The notes under the pieces were generated by a model. That model was not told the origin of the DNA. It did not search any database and saw nothing but the letters and a program-made list of their open reading frames with translations. Shown in pieces: positions 1 through 6,732 of a stretch of 13,021 nucleotides of DNA; the first letter of the stretch is position 1, and each line of letters begins with the position of its first letter. The position numbers were made by a program, and so were the translations under genes. Origin of the DNA: an uncultured bacterium (lineage in GTDB: Bacteria > Planctomycetota > Phycisphaerae > Sedimentisphaerales > Anaerobacaceae); assembly GCA_913009865.1 (NCBI GenBank), contig CAJVYK010000040.1, positions 1 to 13,021 on the forward strand, given 5' to 3'.

Positions 1-34
1 ACGTGGGGTTTTAATTCACCTTGGGGGTTGTTTA

Positions 35-51
35 GTCCGCCAATGGCGGAC
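35..51. repeat. Short perfect palindrome (7-bp stem, 3-nt loop)
   Basis: GTCCGCC, loop AAT, GGCGGAC form a perfect hairpin. It lies downstream of the PEP-CTERM gene, which is read on the minus strand. No T-run follows on either strand, so it is not an obvious intrinsic terminator. The same TCCGCC/GGCGGA arms recur around a 7-nt loop at 5570-5588. Confidence 0.5.
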
Positions 52-70
52 CGGCACGGCGATGTTGTAC

Positions 71-127
71 AAATCACGCAATACGAGATACGCTTCACGA
101 GACCTGTCCTGAGCACGGTCGAAGGAT
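71..127. repeat. Composite dispersed repeat overlapping the 3' end of the PEP-CTERM gene
   Basis: Two repeat types are joined. Positions 74-100 contain runs of the type ATACGAGATACG/TTCACGAG, matching the type found inside serS near 7830-7877. Positions 103-125 are a copy of a 23-bp element (CCTGTCCTGAGC, two variable bases, then GGTCGAAGG or AGTCGAAGG). The other copies are at 5158-5180 (same orientation) and 7590-7612 (inverted). The element overlaps the last codons of the PEP-CTERM gene. Confidence 0.7.
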
Positions 128-862
128 ACGTCTTTTCCTCAAAATCACCGCACCGAGGCCGAGCAGGAAAAGTGTGGTCGGTTCGGGGATAGGGGCAAGG
201 ACTATTGAGGCATTGTCGAAGACATAGTAGTTAAAACTTACGTAATTAGTTCCGCCAATATAGCCAGTTATATTTCCTGAAAATTGAGACCATTTAATTG
301 GATTGCCCACAGGAACTTCGCCGTAATCATAATTAAAATCTGTGCCATAAATTGTAATCACAGCTTCTCCATCAGCAGCAATATCGTCAATAATATATCC
401 TCCTGTAATATCCATTGTGGATGCTCCACCTGCATAATTGGACTGATATAAATAGCCTCCCGTAACAGAAACAGTGTTATTTTGATGCGCTACAACTCTA
501 TGCCATCCACCTGACATATTAAGCGAGCTGTTATCTTCGAGATATAAGCTGCTGGTATCCCCACCCGTAACAGTTACTTGACAGTTGTCGTAGGCCGTAA
601 ATTCCCATAAACTCCCACCGCTAATATCTATAGTGCTGTTGCCCCAGCCAGACACGTATTCGCCGTATTCAAATTTTGCTCCAGACACTATATCAAGGTG
701 GGTGCGGTCATCAGGCCGAAGATAGTCTACAAAAACAGATTCATCGTTACTGTCCCAATCAACAATGTAATTACCTCCGCCATCATAAAAATAGTTAATT
801 GCATAGGCACTCGCAGGACAAAATACAAACACCATTCCCAGCAAAACAATTCTCGTTCTCAC
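95..862 (-). CDS. PEP-CTERM sorting-domain protein, secreted, beta-helix-like
   Basis: This is probably an exported surface or matrix protein processed by an exosortase; its substrate or partner is unknown. A GTG start at 862 is preferred because AAGGAG (870-875, minus strand) lies 7 nt upstream; a TTG six codons earlier would put that site inside the gene. Of 255 residues, about 1-21 form a signal peptide ending in ASAYA. The middle holds about five imperfect repeats of the form S-x-hydrophobic-[DNTS]-hydrophobic-[ST]-G-G (for example IDISGG, VTVTGG, LNMSGG, VSVTGG, MDITGG), suggesting a parallel beta-helix. The C-terminus has the tripartite sorting signal: PEP at about 226-228, a hydrophobic stretch, and the basic cluster RKRR. 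The final ten residues, ILRPCSGQVS, lie beyond the normal end of such a signal and are encoded by a dispersed repeat, so the original stop was probably lost. Family assignment is firm; biological role is not known. Confidence 0.9.
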   Translation of the reverse strand: MRTRIVLLGMVFVFCPASAYAINYFYDGGGNYIVDWDSNDESVFVDYLRPDDRTHLDIVSGAKFEYGEYVSGWGNSTIDISGGSLWEFTAYDNCQVTVTGGDTSSLYLEDNSSLNMSGGWHRVVAHQNNTVSVTGGYLYQSNYAGGASTMDITGGYIIDDIAADGEAVITIYGTDFNYDYGEVPVGNPIKWSQFSGNITGYIGGTNYVSFNYYVFDNASIVLAPIPEPTTLFLLGLGAVILRKRRILRPCSGQVS

Positions 863-899
863 TTTCTCTCTCCTTCTCAAAAAATGGGCTAATAGTTTT

Positions 900-985
900 C
901 CGGCGCACTAAAAAGGGCGCCACCACGTTGCGCTCCTCTTAGGCCCGGCAAGGCCCACTCAGAACACACAAGCAGCGCCCGTTCT
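900..985 (-). promoter_or_regulatory. Candidate structured leader or attenuator upstream of the PEP-CTERM gene
   Basis: This covers part of the 863-1183 gap. Read on the minus strand, GGGCGC (975-980) pairs with GCGCCC (915-920), which is followed at once by T5 (910-914), as in an intrinsic terminator or attenuator. An inner GGCC/GGCC pair (952-955 with 942-945) adds structure, and GTGCGCCG follows at 901-908. The distance to the GTG start is about 40 nt. I could not match it to a known riboswitch class. The outer stem is only 6 bp, so this is tentative. Confidence 0.3.
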
Positions 986-1145
986 ACCCGAAGGCAAACG
1001 AGCACCAACTTTTATGCGTTTCCTTGCTTCAAAACTTGCCGGTTTAAGACGAAACGTCAAAAATTCAGTGCAATAACATTACTCACTTATGTTCTTTACT
1101 ATACCTGATTAGTGGCTGCAAATCAAGGAAAAATGGGGCAAATCT

Positions 1146-1174
1146 TTGCCTTTTAGCCTAAAACGGTTTATACT
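1146..1174 (+). promoter_or_regulatory. Sigma-70-like promoter of the 1184 gene
   Basis: TTGCCT (1146-1151) and TATACT (1169-1174) are separated by exactly 17 bp. Transcription would start near 1181, only about 3 nt before the ATG at 1184. No Shine-Dalgarno sequence is present before that ATG. The simplest reading is a leaderless or nearly leaderless mRNA. This is inferred from sequence spacing only. Confidence 0.5.
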
Positions 1175-1183
1175 ACACCTGAA

Positions 1184-2197
1184 ATGGATGAGAAAAAATA
1201 TAGCGATTTCCTGACGGGTATAGCAAGTCAAGTTGATAGCATTATTGCCATTCGTGCCAATAGGGACATTTTTGAAAGTCGAATAAACGATTTTCTAAAA
1301 CGCTTTGAGAAATGGATGAGTGTCTGGCAAGATGGAATAAATGCTGCTCTGAAAGACAAGAAATTGCGCATCGGCAAGGGGCTTCCTGATAATTCTGATG
1401 ATGACATACTTGGTAAGTGGTGGGAAAACGCAAAGCAAAACTGCCCTGAAGGCTACGAAATAGTAAAAGGGGGCGACCAGCTTTACTCATATTACCCTCT
1501 TGCACTCAATATGTCGGATGTTAATGGATATTACTACCGGCTTAAACTTTCGCTCAACCCGCTGGATACGTTATGCCAAAGAGATGATTTTGATGACCTT
1601 TTTGTTGGCGAGGGTACCCCGCTTATTGCACGAAAACCAGAGGACGAACTGGAAGATAAACTACGTAAATACTTCCTGTTGGCAGTGATACACGCTCACG
1701 AAGGAAACAGTCCGGGGCTTGTGGATAAGCAAGCTCCGGCTACTAAGATAGTATGGAATGTTTATGGTAGTAGCAACCAGCGGGACGAATATCATCGAGG
1801 CAAAAAGAAAAGGGCTTTAATCAAGGCAGCACTTAGCACAGTTGAAACAGAAACAGACCTTGCCAAATCGCCAGCAGAAACAGAGCAAAATACTACTCCC
1901 GCGAAAGAGGAGAAAGCTAACATCAACATCCAGAATTTTCGAGGTGTACTCGGCGATGTTCAAGCCGAAAATGTGCAGACTGGAGACCATGCATCAATTC
2001 ATAAGCAGCCGAAAGCAGAAAACAAAAATGAAGAAAGAGCCAAGTCATCGATAATTGGCTGGATATTCAAAAAAACATCGCATCTTATTTGTGCTATTGT
2101 TGTAGCTGTTATTGCCACTATTATTGCGACAATAATGATTGACATTTTTGCCGACTTTGGATGGATCAAACGAATTAAGGAATTTTTTATAGAATAG
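1184..2197 (+). CDS. Unrecognised protein with C-terminal membrane anchor
   Basis: I do not recognise the family of the main domain. Of 337 residues, about 1-215 form a soluble, charged, mostly alpha/beta-looking region with a Trp/Tyr-rich stretch (GKWWENA near 77, YSYYPLAL near 101). Residues 216-245 are a Glu/Thr/Lys-rich linker. Residues 246-274 hold a short beta-like module (INIQNF, GVLGDVQ, NVQTGDHASIHKQ) of a kind I associate, without certainty, with bacterial tail-anchored and AbiTii-like proteins. Residues about 299-320 are one transmembrane helix, followed by a short basic/aromatic tail. The topology suggests a cytoplasmic domain tethered to the inner membrane. The gene stands alone, has its own near-leaderless promoter, and converges with comEC. 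It may be accessory (stress or defence), but no catalytic motif supports a specific function. Confidence 0.75.
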   Translation: MDEKKYSDFLTGIASQVDSIIAIRANRDIFESRINDFLKRFEKWMSVWQDGINAALKDKKLRIGKGLPDNSDDDILGKWWENAKQNCPEGYEIVKGGDQLYSYYPLALNMSDVNGYYYRLKLSLNPLDTLCQRDDFDDLFVGEGTPLIARKPEDELEDKLRKYFLLAVIHAHEGNSPGLVDKQAPATKIVWNVYGSSNQRDEYHRGKKKRALIKAALSTVETETDLAKSPAETEQNTTPAKEEKANINIQNFRGVLGDVQAENVQTGDHASIHKQPKAENKNEERAKSSIIGWIFKKTSHLICAIVVAVIATIIATIMIDIFADFGWIKRIKEFFIE

Positions 2198-2222
2198 TGT
2201 AGCCTAAGTGAAGACCGTTTTG

Positions 2223-2270
2223 TCAGTCGTTAGTAAATAGTGAATCAAGTCACGGGTTACGGGGCACGGT
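2223..2270. repeat. Dispersed repeat fragments between convergent genes, running into the comEC stop
   Basis: CAGTCGTTAGTAAATAGTGA (2224-2243) belongs to the same family as the TTAGTCGTTAGT/ATTCACTA block at 8993-9074. It is followed by a CACGGGTTACGGGGCACGG segment (2251-2269) that looks like a unit of a tandem ACGGGTTACGGG-type element. The second segment encodes the end of comEC. No clear terminator was found in the 52-bp convergent gap. Confidence 0.55.
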
Positions 2271-5066
2271 TTTTATCCTGCCATCCTTATCGATGCAAAC
2301 AGTAATGGCTCCGTCTCTGGCTGTATAGAATGACTCTGCCTTGTTTGTTTGCGTGATTGTCTGCTGTCTTTCATACTGCCTTCGGCTGCAACTGTATATC
2401 AAAATGTCCGGCTTGAGATTCTCCAGAAAATCAGTATCTGTCGTTGTGACTGAGCCGTGATGAGGGACGATGACAATGTCGGCTTTTAGATTGGGGTAAA
2501 GCCGCAGAAGCTGTCTTTGTGCAAATTTCTCGATGTCCGAACACAAAAGTATCTTTTTGCCGGCAAATTCAATCAGTGTAACCTGCGATTTGTCATTGTC
2601 AGCTAATTGCTCATTCCGGCCGGCCTGTTCGCTCGGCCAAAGTATTTCTACTCCGGCACTGCCGCTTAGATTCAAGTCTCTGCCTAAAGGTTGTATTTTA
2701 AGACCCTTTTCTCGCAAAGAGTCATTGAGAAATTTTGCTGTACCCGGCTGGTCGATCCTGCTAAAAAATGCGTCGTTGGCGTAAACATTATCGACGTTAC
2801 AGTTCTCGATAATCTCAGGTATTCCGTTGATATGGTCGATGTCGTTATGGCTTATGATAATTGCGTCGATTTTATTTATTCCGCTGTAGTTCAGGAAGGG
2901 CGCGACAATTCGCTTGCCGACATCATTAGTATACAGTGAGCCGGAATCAAACAAGATGTTGGCTTTGCCCGGCAATTGGGCCAGTATCGCCTGGCCGTGG
3001 CCGACATCGAGGGCGGTGATAATTAGATTGTCCCGGTTTATCCTCTGCCATTTCGTAACGCTAAGGAAAACGATTATCGCCAAAACCATCACCGTACAGA
3101 TTATCTTTTTAATTAGTGGCCGGCGAAAATAAGCAAAGCCGGCGAAAAGGATAAAGCAGTAATATAAAATTATTGGAGCAAGTGGTACGCGGCCTATGAG
3201 TATTTGTGATAAACCTGAGTTTGCAATACGCTCTACAACCCAAATCAGCGAATCAGATAAGAAGTTCACGATTATGCCCAATCCCAACGCTGCAGTCGGC
3301 AGCAGGAAGGACAGAGCTATTTTCAAATATCCAGTAATTAAAATCAAAGCTACAAATGGAAAAGTAATCACTGTCCAGATGCTTGTGAGTGGGTTAATTG
3401 TGTAAAAATGATACAGCAAAACACCAGCCCCGCCCAGCCAGGCGGCAAGGCCTATGGAGAATAATCTCAGTAGATATGGCCCGGGTTTTGAGATTATGCG
3501 AAAAAATGGTTTCGCTTTCGGGGTTTCCTTGAACCAGGACCGGTTCGTTAATTTTTCGTATAGAAAGAAGTGGATTCGGTCTGCAAAAAGTATAATCCCG
3601 AGCACTGCGGCGAACGACAATTGCCAGCCGGCTTCGAACAGGGCAGTTGGCCTTATAAGTAAAAGAATTATCGCTGCTAACGATAGTGTATTGAGAGGAT
3701 TGGAATGTCGGCGGAAGAAAAACGATATGCAAAAAACAAAAGCTATAATAGCCGCCCTTAACGTTGGCGCTCTCGGCGGAACAATCAATAAAAAAACGCC
3801 TATCGCAATTATGCAAATAATCGCCCGCCCGCGTTTCATCAGCCCTGCTGTTTTGCACAGCCACCAGATAATCCCCACCAAAATACCAAGATGCATCCCG
3901 GAAAGACTGATAAAGTGCAAAAGACCTGTTTTGCGAAATGCCCTGTAAGTACCGCTGTCGATATTTCCTCTATAGCCCAATAGCAACGCCTCAAGCAGAC
4001 CACGGCTTCTGTCTTCCAGCGACAGGTTGTCCAGCAATGCGTTAGTTGCTGTTTCTCTTAGCTTCCTTTTTATTTTTGTGAAAATACCCGCATGGTTGTT
4101 TCTTAACAGTTTGATGCCACCTCGTGATTTGATGGAAGCTGCGATAAAAACATTTTTCCGAGCTAAATACTCGGCTGTATTGAATTGGCCTGGGTTAGTA
4201 GCTTGTTTGAATCTGTCTAACCAGCAGTATGCCTGTATATAATCACCGGCCTTTAGGTCCAGCACCGGCTCGGCGACCTGCACTCGTACATTGCCGGCTG
4301 CCTTCGCCCAGCCGGCAACGGTTTTCACTTCGTTGACCTTAAGGTAGAAACTGCTGGCCGGGTCGGTGGGCTTAAACTTCGCAAATTCCCATTGCCGACT
4401 ATTGTTAATGCGCGGCTCGGTAACAATTAGCCCGCGAATAGTCGCAAGTGTTCGCTCATTTAATTTTTTAACCACGGATTTCACAGATTTCACGGATTTT
4501 AGTTCACAGCGTTTTTTGCTGTCAGCGTAAGGCGAAGCTGAAGGACTTGGTACTGGTGTGATAAGAGATTCTTCACTTCGTTCAGAACGACAAGTTGTTT
4601 TATCTGCGCTAATCTGCGAAATCTGCGTCAAATCCCCCTTCTCTGTGTCCTCTCCTATGGAGTCCTTATGGACTGTGGCTAATCTTCTTTCGTCGCCGAT
4701 GAGGTGGCGAATGTCGTTCGGGGCCGGCTGGTAGAAACTTGTCAGCCGAACCGCACCAAGACAGGCAAAACAAGCCAAAGCCAGGTATGCAATAATAGAA
4801 TGATTATTGATTATTGATAATTGATTATTGAAAGAAAACCGTTGCCCGGCAAAGAGTAGGCTGGTTACTATTGCAAAAAAAGCAAGTAGAATCAACCACC
4901 ATTGTATTGATAAGCCGAATACGTTTTGTATCAGGATTCCTGCTATAAGGCCAACGGCAGCAAACAGCAGGGGGGCTGTGCTTATGATTTGTTTGTGAAA
5001 ATTTGCGAGAGGGGCAGCGGCTAATTGCTTGTCAATCAGAGCTAACTTTCGCTGGATGTCGTCCAT
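2250..5066 (-). CDS. comEC: ComEC/Rec2-type DNA internalisation channel with in-frame repeat insertion
   Basis: This inner-membrane protein carries single-stranded DNA into the cytoplasm during natural transformation. Order of domains in 938 residues: transmembrane helices at about 31-50, 54-72 and 90-107; a DUF4131/OB-fold region at about 205-315; the competence membrane domain at about 350-670, including HFISLSGMHLGIL (384-396) and PPRAPTLRAAI (430-440); and a C-terminal metallo-beta-lactamase-like domain. That domain has DVGHGQA (687-693), SHNDIDHINGI with His740, Asp742, Asp744 and His745, Asp844 and HHGS (869-872), so the metal ligands look intact. The protein is longer than most relatives. 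Residues about 131-200 are low-complexity peptide encoded by adjoining dispersed repeats, lying between the third helix and the OB fold. The last residues, VPRNP, are also repeat-encoded. No Shine-Dalgarno sequence is obvious at the ATG. No other competence genes are nearby. Identity is very likely; whether the protein still works is unknown. Confidence 0.95.
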   Translation of the reverse strand: MDDIQRKLALIDKQLAAAPLANFHKQIISTAPLLFAAVGLIAGILIQNVFGLSIQWWLILLAFFAIVTSLLFAGQRFSFNNQLSIINNHSIIAYLALACFACLGAVRLTSFYQPAPNDIRHLIGDERRLATVHKDSIGEDTEKGDLTQISQISADKTTCRSERSEESLITPVPSPSASPYADSKKRCELKSVKSVKSVVKKLNERTLATIRGLIVTEPRINNSRQWEFAKFKPTDPASSFYLKVNEVKTVAGWAKAAGNVRVQVAEPVLDLKAGDYIQAYCWLDRFKQATNPGQFNTAEYLARKNVFIAASIKSRGGIKLLRNNHAGIFTKIKRKLRETATNALLDNLSLEDRSRGLLEALLLGYRGNIDSGTYRAFRKTGLLHFISLSGMHLGILVGIIWWLCKTAGLMKRGRAIICIIAIGVFLLIVPPRAPTLRAAIIAFVFCISFFFRRHSNPLNTLSLAAIILLLIRPTALFEAGWQLSFAAVLGIILFADRIHFFLYEKLTNRSWFKETPKAKPFFRIISKPGPYLLRLFSIGLAAWLGGAGVLLYHFYTINPLTSIWTVITFPFVALILITGYLKIALSFLLPTAALGLGIIVNFLSDSLIWVVERIANSGLSQILIGRVPLAPIILYYCFILFAGFAYFRRPLIKKIICTVMVLAIIVFLSVTKWQRINRDNLIITALDVGHGQAILAQLPGKANILFDSGSLYTNDVGKRIVAPFLNYSGINKIDAIIISHNDIDHINGIPEIIENCNVDNVYANDAFFSRIDQPGTAKFLNDSLREKGLKIQPLGRDLNLSGSAGVEILWPSEQAGRNEQLADNDKSQVTLIEFAGKKILLCSDIEKFAQRQLLRLYPNLKADIVIVPHHGSVTTTDTDFLENLKPDILIYSCSRRQYERQQTITQTNKAESFYTARDGAITVCIDKDGRIKTVPRNP
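4467..4680. repeat. Cluster of dispersed repeats inserted in frame within comEC
   Basis: At least four repeat types adjoin one another. (1) 4469-4500: ACCACGGATTTCACAG and related ATTTCACGG units. (2) 4565-4594: a GAGATTCTTCACTTCG element ending CAGAACGACAAG, which encodes CRSERSEESL on the gene strand. (3) 4602-4635: tandem AATCTGCG units. (4) 4641-4680: CTCTGTGTCCTC...TGTGGCT, interrupted by a 21-bp piece, CCTATGGAG...TTATGGACT. All have the look of intergenic repeats, and types 1 and 4 resemble material at 5113-5150, 5345-5385 and 7549-7566. The reading frame stays open throughout. Confidence 0.75.
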
Positions 5067-5075
5067 AGCGAAACA

Positions 5076-5471
5076 GACTACAGACTCAAGAGATAAGACT
5101 CAAGACTAATTTTAGCCACGAATTGGCACGAATTAACACAAATTTTTTAGACGCAGACCTGTCCTGAGCGTAGTCGAAGGAGAACACAGAAAGTTAGCGG
5201 ATAGGAGAAACCAGGGAAAATAAGGCACAAAGACGCAAAGAATTTTCTGACAGGATTGACCGGATGAATTATTTCTTTTTGCATTTATCTTTTTTATCCT
5301 GTTATCCGGTCTCTTCTTTTTTCAGGCACAAAAAGGCACAAAAGAAAATTAGCTACAGAGAGCACAGAGTTCACAGAGAAAAAATAAATAATTGATAATA
5401 AATCGAAAAGGTTGGAGCTTTGGAAGTTGGCATTGAGGCAAATCACGTTTACTTTTTGCCTGCTCCCGCGG
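5076..5471. repeat. Gene-free stretch filled with dispersed repeat fragments
   Basis: No credible gene lies here. Recognisable pieces are: TAGCCACGAATTGGCACG and following AATTAACAC units (5114-5145); a CCTGTCCTGAGCG...GTCGAAGG element (5158-5180); GGCACAAAGACGCAAAG (5224-5240), with GGCACAAAAAGGCACAAAAG near 5325-5344; an imperfect inverted pair, GACCGGAT (5258-5265) and ATCCGGTC (5304-5311), with nearby CAGGAT and ATCCTG; and AGAGCACAGAGTTCACAGAG (5358-5378). From about 5445 the sequence may already contain a decayed unit of the 21-bp array that follows. Confidence 0.6.
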
Positions 5472-5975
5472 GTCATCGGCTCCACGGAGTAAATCGTCCA
5501 CTCGGTGGAGGCAGTCTCTCACTCCACGGAGTAGGTCATCCACTCCACGGAGTGAGTCATCCGCTGCCTTCCGCCAGTCATCGGCGGACTTCCGTGAGTC
5601 TCCCACTGCCCTCCGCGAGTCATCCACTCCGGGGAACGAGTCATCCGCTGGCCTCCGCCAGTCATCCGGGGACATCTACGGGTCATCCGTAGAGAGCAAC
5701 GAGTCATCCGTTGCCATTTCGCAGCGTGCTCCGTAGCGGGTGAAGCTTACTCCATGACAAAGCAAGCGTGACCTGTGACAGAGTAAGCCTACTCCGTAGC
5801 AAAGTAAGCGTGATATGCGACAAAGTAAGCTTCCTCAAAGGCAAAGTAAGTGTGATACGCGACAAAGTAACCGTAACCGGTGGCGGGTGAAGCTTACTCC
5901 GTGATAAAGTAAGTGTGACCTGTGACAGAGTAAGCATGCTTTGAGGCATTGTAAGTCAACAACGTGGCATTGCAA
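5472..5975. repeat. Array of about 24 degenerate 21-bp units in strict register
   Basis: Taking GTC of GGTCATC at 5472 as anchor, a related anchor occurs every 21 bp without an insertion or deletion up to 5975. Units 5472-5723 carry an (A)GTCATCC-type anchor (exact GTCATC at 5472, 5535, 5556, 5577, 5640, 5661, 5682 and 5703; variants at 5493, 5514, 5598 and 5619) plus a variable 14-bp part. Units from about 5724 on change to AAG(C/T) anchors with AAAGTAAG ends (for example 5745, 5766, 5787, 5808, 5829, 5850, 5892 and 5913), in the same phase. Many variable parts are themselves dyads (CACTCCACGGAGTG at 5541-5554; CTGGC-CTCC-GCCAG at 5648-5661). Because 21 is a multiple of 3, several frames on both strands translate to seven-residue peptide repeats. 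No integrase, cas or replication gene adjoins it. Function unknown. Confidence 0.85.
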
Positions 5976-6125
5976 ACTGGTTTTTTGGGCTGGAAACACG
6001 TCTTTTGGGCCGCTAATGCAAATTTTGTTCGTTTTGCTGTCTATTCTCTGTTATTATTGGGCGATATAGCGGTGCCCTTTTTTTATTGGGGCGGAAAAAC
6101 AATAGTTTTTGAGAGGGCAAGAAAA

Positions 6126-6395
6126 ATGAAAAAAATTCTGCAACATTTACAATCTTGGTGTGGTTGTTATTGCATACTCTTACTCCTTCTAATCATTGTC
6201 ATCTTGTCGGGTATGAGAAACACGAATAGTAATAGTTGTTACCAAAATGGTCGTTACCAAATAGCGAGCAATGGCAATAATTCTTGTTGGGTTATTGATA
6301 CAGACACAAATCAACTATGGCTCCGAAACAGAAGGGGAGGTTACGAACTCGGAACAAACAGCAATCCTCGTTGGCAGGAAATCGACAGTTATTAA
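6126..6395 (+). CDS. Small single-pass membrane protein of unknown function
   Basis: This is an 89-residue protein starting at ATG 6126, with a GAGAGG site about 9 nt upstream. An open frame extends 54 codons further upstream to 5964, but that part begins at the end of the repeat array and has no good start signal. A basic N-terminus is followed by a Leu/Ile-rich transmembrane helix at about 15-33, preceded by CGCYC. The remainder is a 55-residue polar domain, GRYQIASNGNNSCWVIDTDT then NQLWLRN, which resembles the short secreted or periplasmic modules with a VIDT-x-T-x-Q-[VL]-W pattern; I know no function for them. The stop codon overlaps the Shine-Dalgarno sequence of the next gene, so the two are probably co-transcribed and translationally linked. 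Composition is AT-rich compared with the fatty-acid gene block. Confidence 0.65.
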   Translation: MKKILQHLQSWCGCYCILLLLLIIVILSGMRNTNSNSCYQNGRYQIASNGNNSCWVIDTDTNQLWLRNRRGGYELGTNSNPRWQEIDSY

Positions 6396-6400
6396 AGGAG
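6395..6400 (+). promoter_or_regulatory. Strong Shine-Dalgarno overlapping the upstream stop codon
   Basis: AAGGAG lies 10 nt before ATG 6411, and its first base is the last base of the TAA stop of the preceding gene. This fixes the start of the 6411 gene and suggests coupled translation. Confidence 0.7.
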
Positions 6401-6410
6401 TTTTGGTGAT

Positions 6411-6716
6411 ATGATTATTTCACGTTTGTTAGATGGCACTTTACTTCGGGTTTCTGAGGATAGCGGAGTAGAGACTTGGGATGGTTCTAACTGGGCCGCA
6501 GATGATAGCGTAACCGTTGGCGATGCTTCTGCTTCCAGGCCTTTAACTGAGGCCGAAATAGCCGAATTAGTTTCTGAAGGAATCCTTCCAACGAAAATCT
6601 TGCCAAAGTCACAAAAAGCCTTCTTGACCAGTGGACAGAAGCCCCCACCAGGCTCAGGATTTCGGGATATGAAGGAATTCAACCAGTACCTCTTGAGGGG
6701 CCTGGACAAAAGATAG
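6411..6716 (+). CDS. Small hypothetical protein (101 aa)
   Basis: I do not recognise this protein. It is acidic and soluble-looking, with no signal peptide or transmembrane segment. The first 30 residues (ISRLLDGTLLRVSEDSGVE, then TWDGSNW) look like a short beta-rich unit. Residues about 44-60 (PLTEAEIAELVSEGILP) form a likely helix followed by a Pro/Lys-rich segment, and the end (DMKEFNQYLLRGLDKR) is helical. It follows the small membrane protein with a shared Shine-Dalgarno/stop overlap, so the two probably act together. A PEP-CTERM tail fragment begins shortly after the stop codon in another frame and does not belong to this gene. Confidence 0.6.
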   Translation: MIISRLLDGTLLRVSEDSGVETWDGSNWAADDSVTVGDASASRPLTEAEIAELVSEGILPTKILPKSQKAFLTSGQKPPPGSGFRDMKEFNQYLLRGLDKR

Positions 6717-6732
6717 AAGGTTGGCCTGGATT

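Noticed and set aside
4798..4831. AT-rich TTGATTATTGATAATTG-like stretch in comEC (residues about 79-90) as another repeat insertion
   Set aside because: It resembles AATTGATAATAAAT near 5390-5403, but it is short and low in complexity, and the protein alignment needed to show an insertion is not available.
5258..5311. GACCGGAT/ATCCGGTC inverted pair as insertion-sequence ends
   Set aside because: Only 8 bp, enclosing about 38 bp, with no transposase or target duplication. It fits a CAGGATT-type dispersed repeat in opposite orientations.
5349..5949. Open frames on both strands through the 21-bp array, encoding seven-residue peptide repeats (such as DDSLRGV, MTRSPEW, LTLSRSK and SHPLPSA types)
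   Set aside because: A 21-bp period keeps any stop-free frame open, several overlapping frames on both strands are open at once, none spans both halves of the array in one frame, and no convincing start site was seen. The array is better called a repeat, though translation is not excluded.
5472..5975. CRISPR array
   Set aside because: Constant parts are only about 6-8 bp and variable, units are 21 bp with no repeat/spacer structure of normal size, and no cas gene is nearby.
5964..6125. 54-codon N-terminal extension of the small membrane protein
   Set aside because: It begins in the tail of the array without a ribosome-binding site, whereas ATG 6126 has one and gives a normal basic-then-hydrophobic N-terminus.
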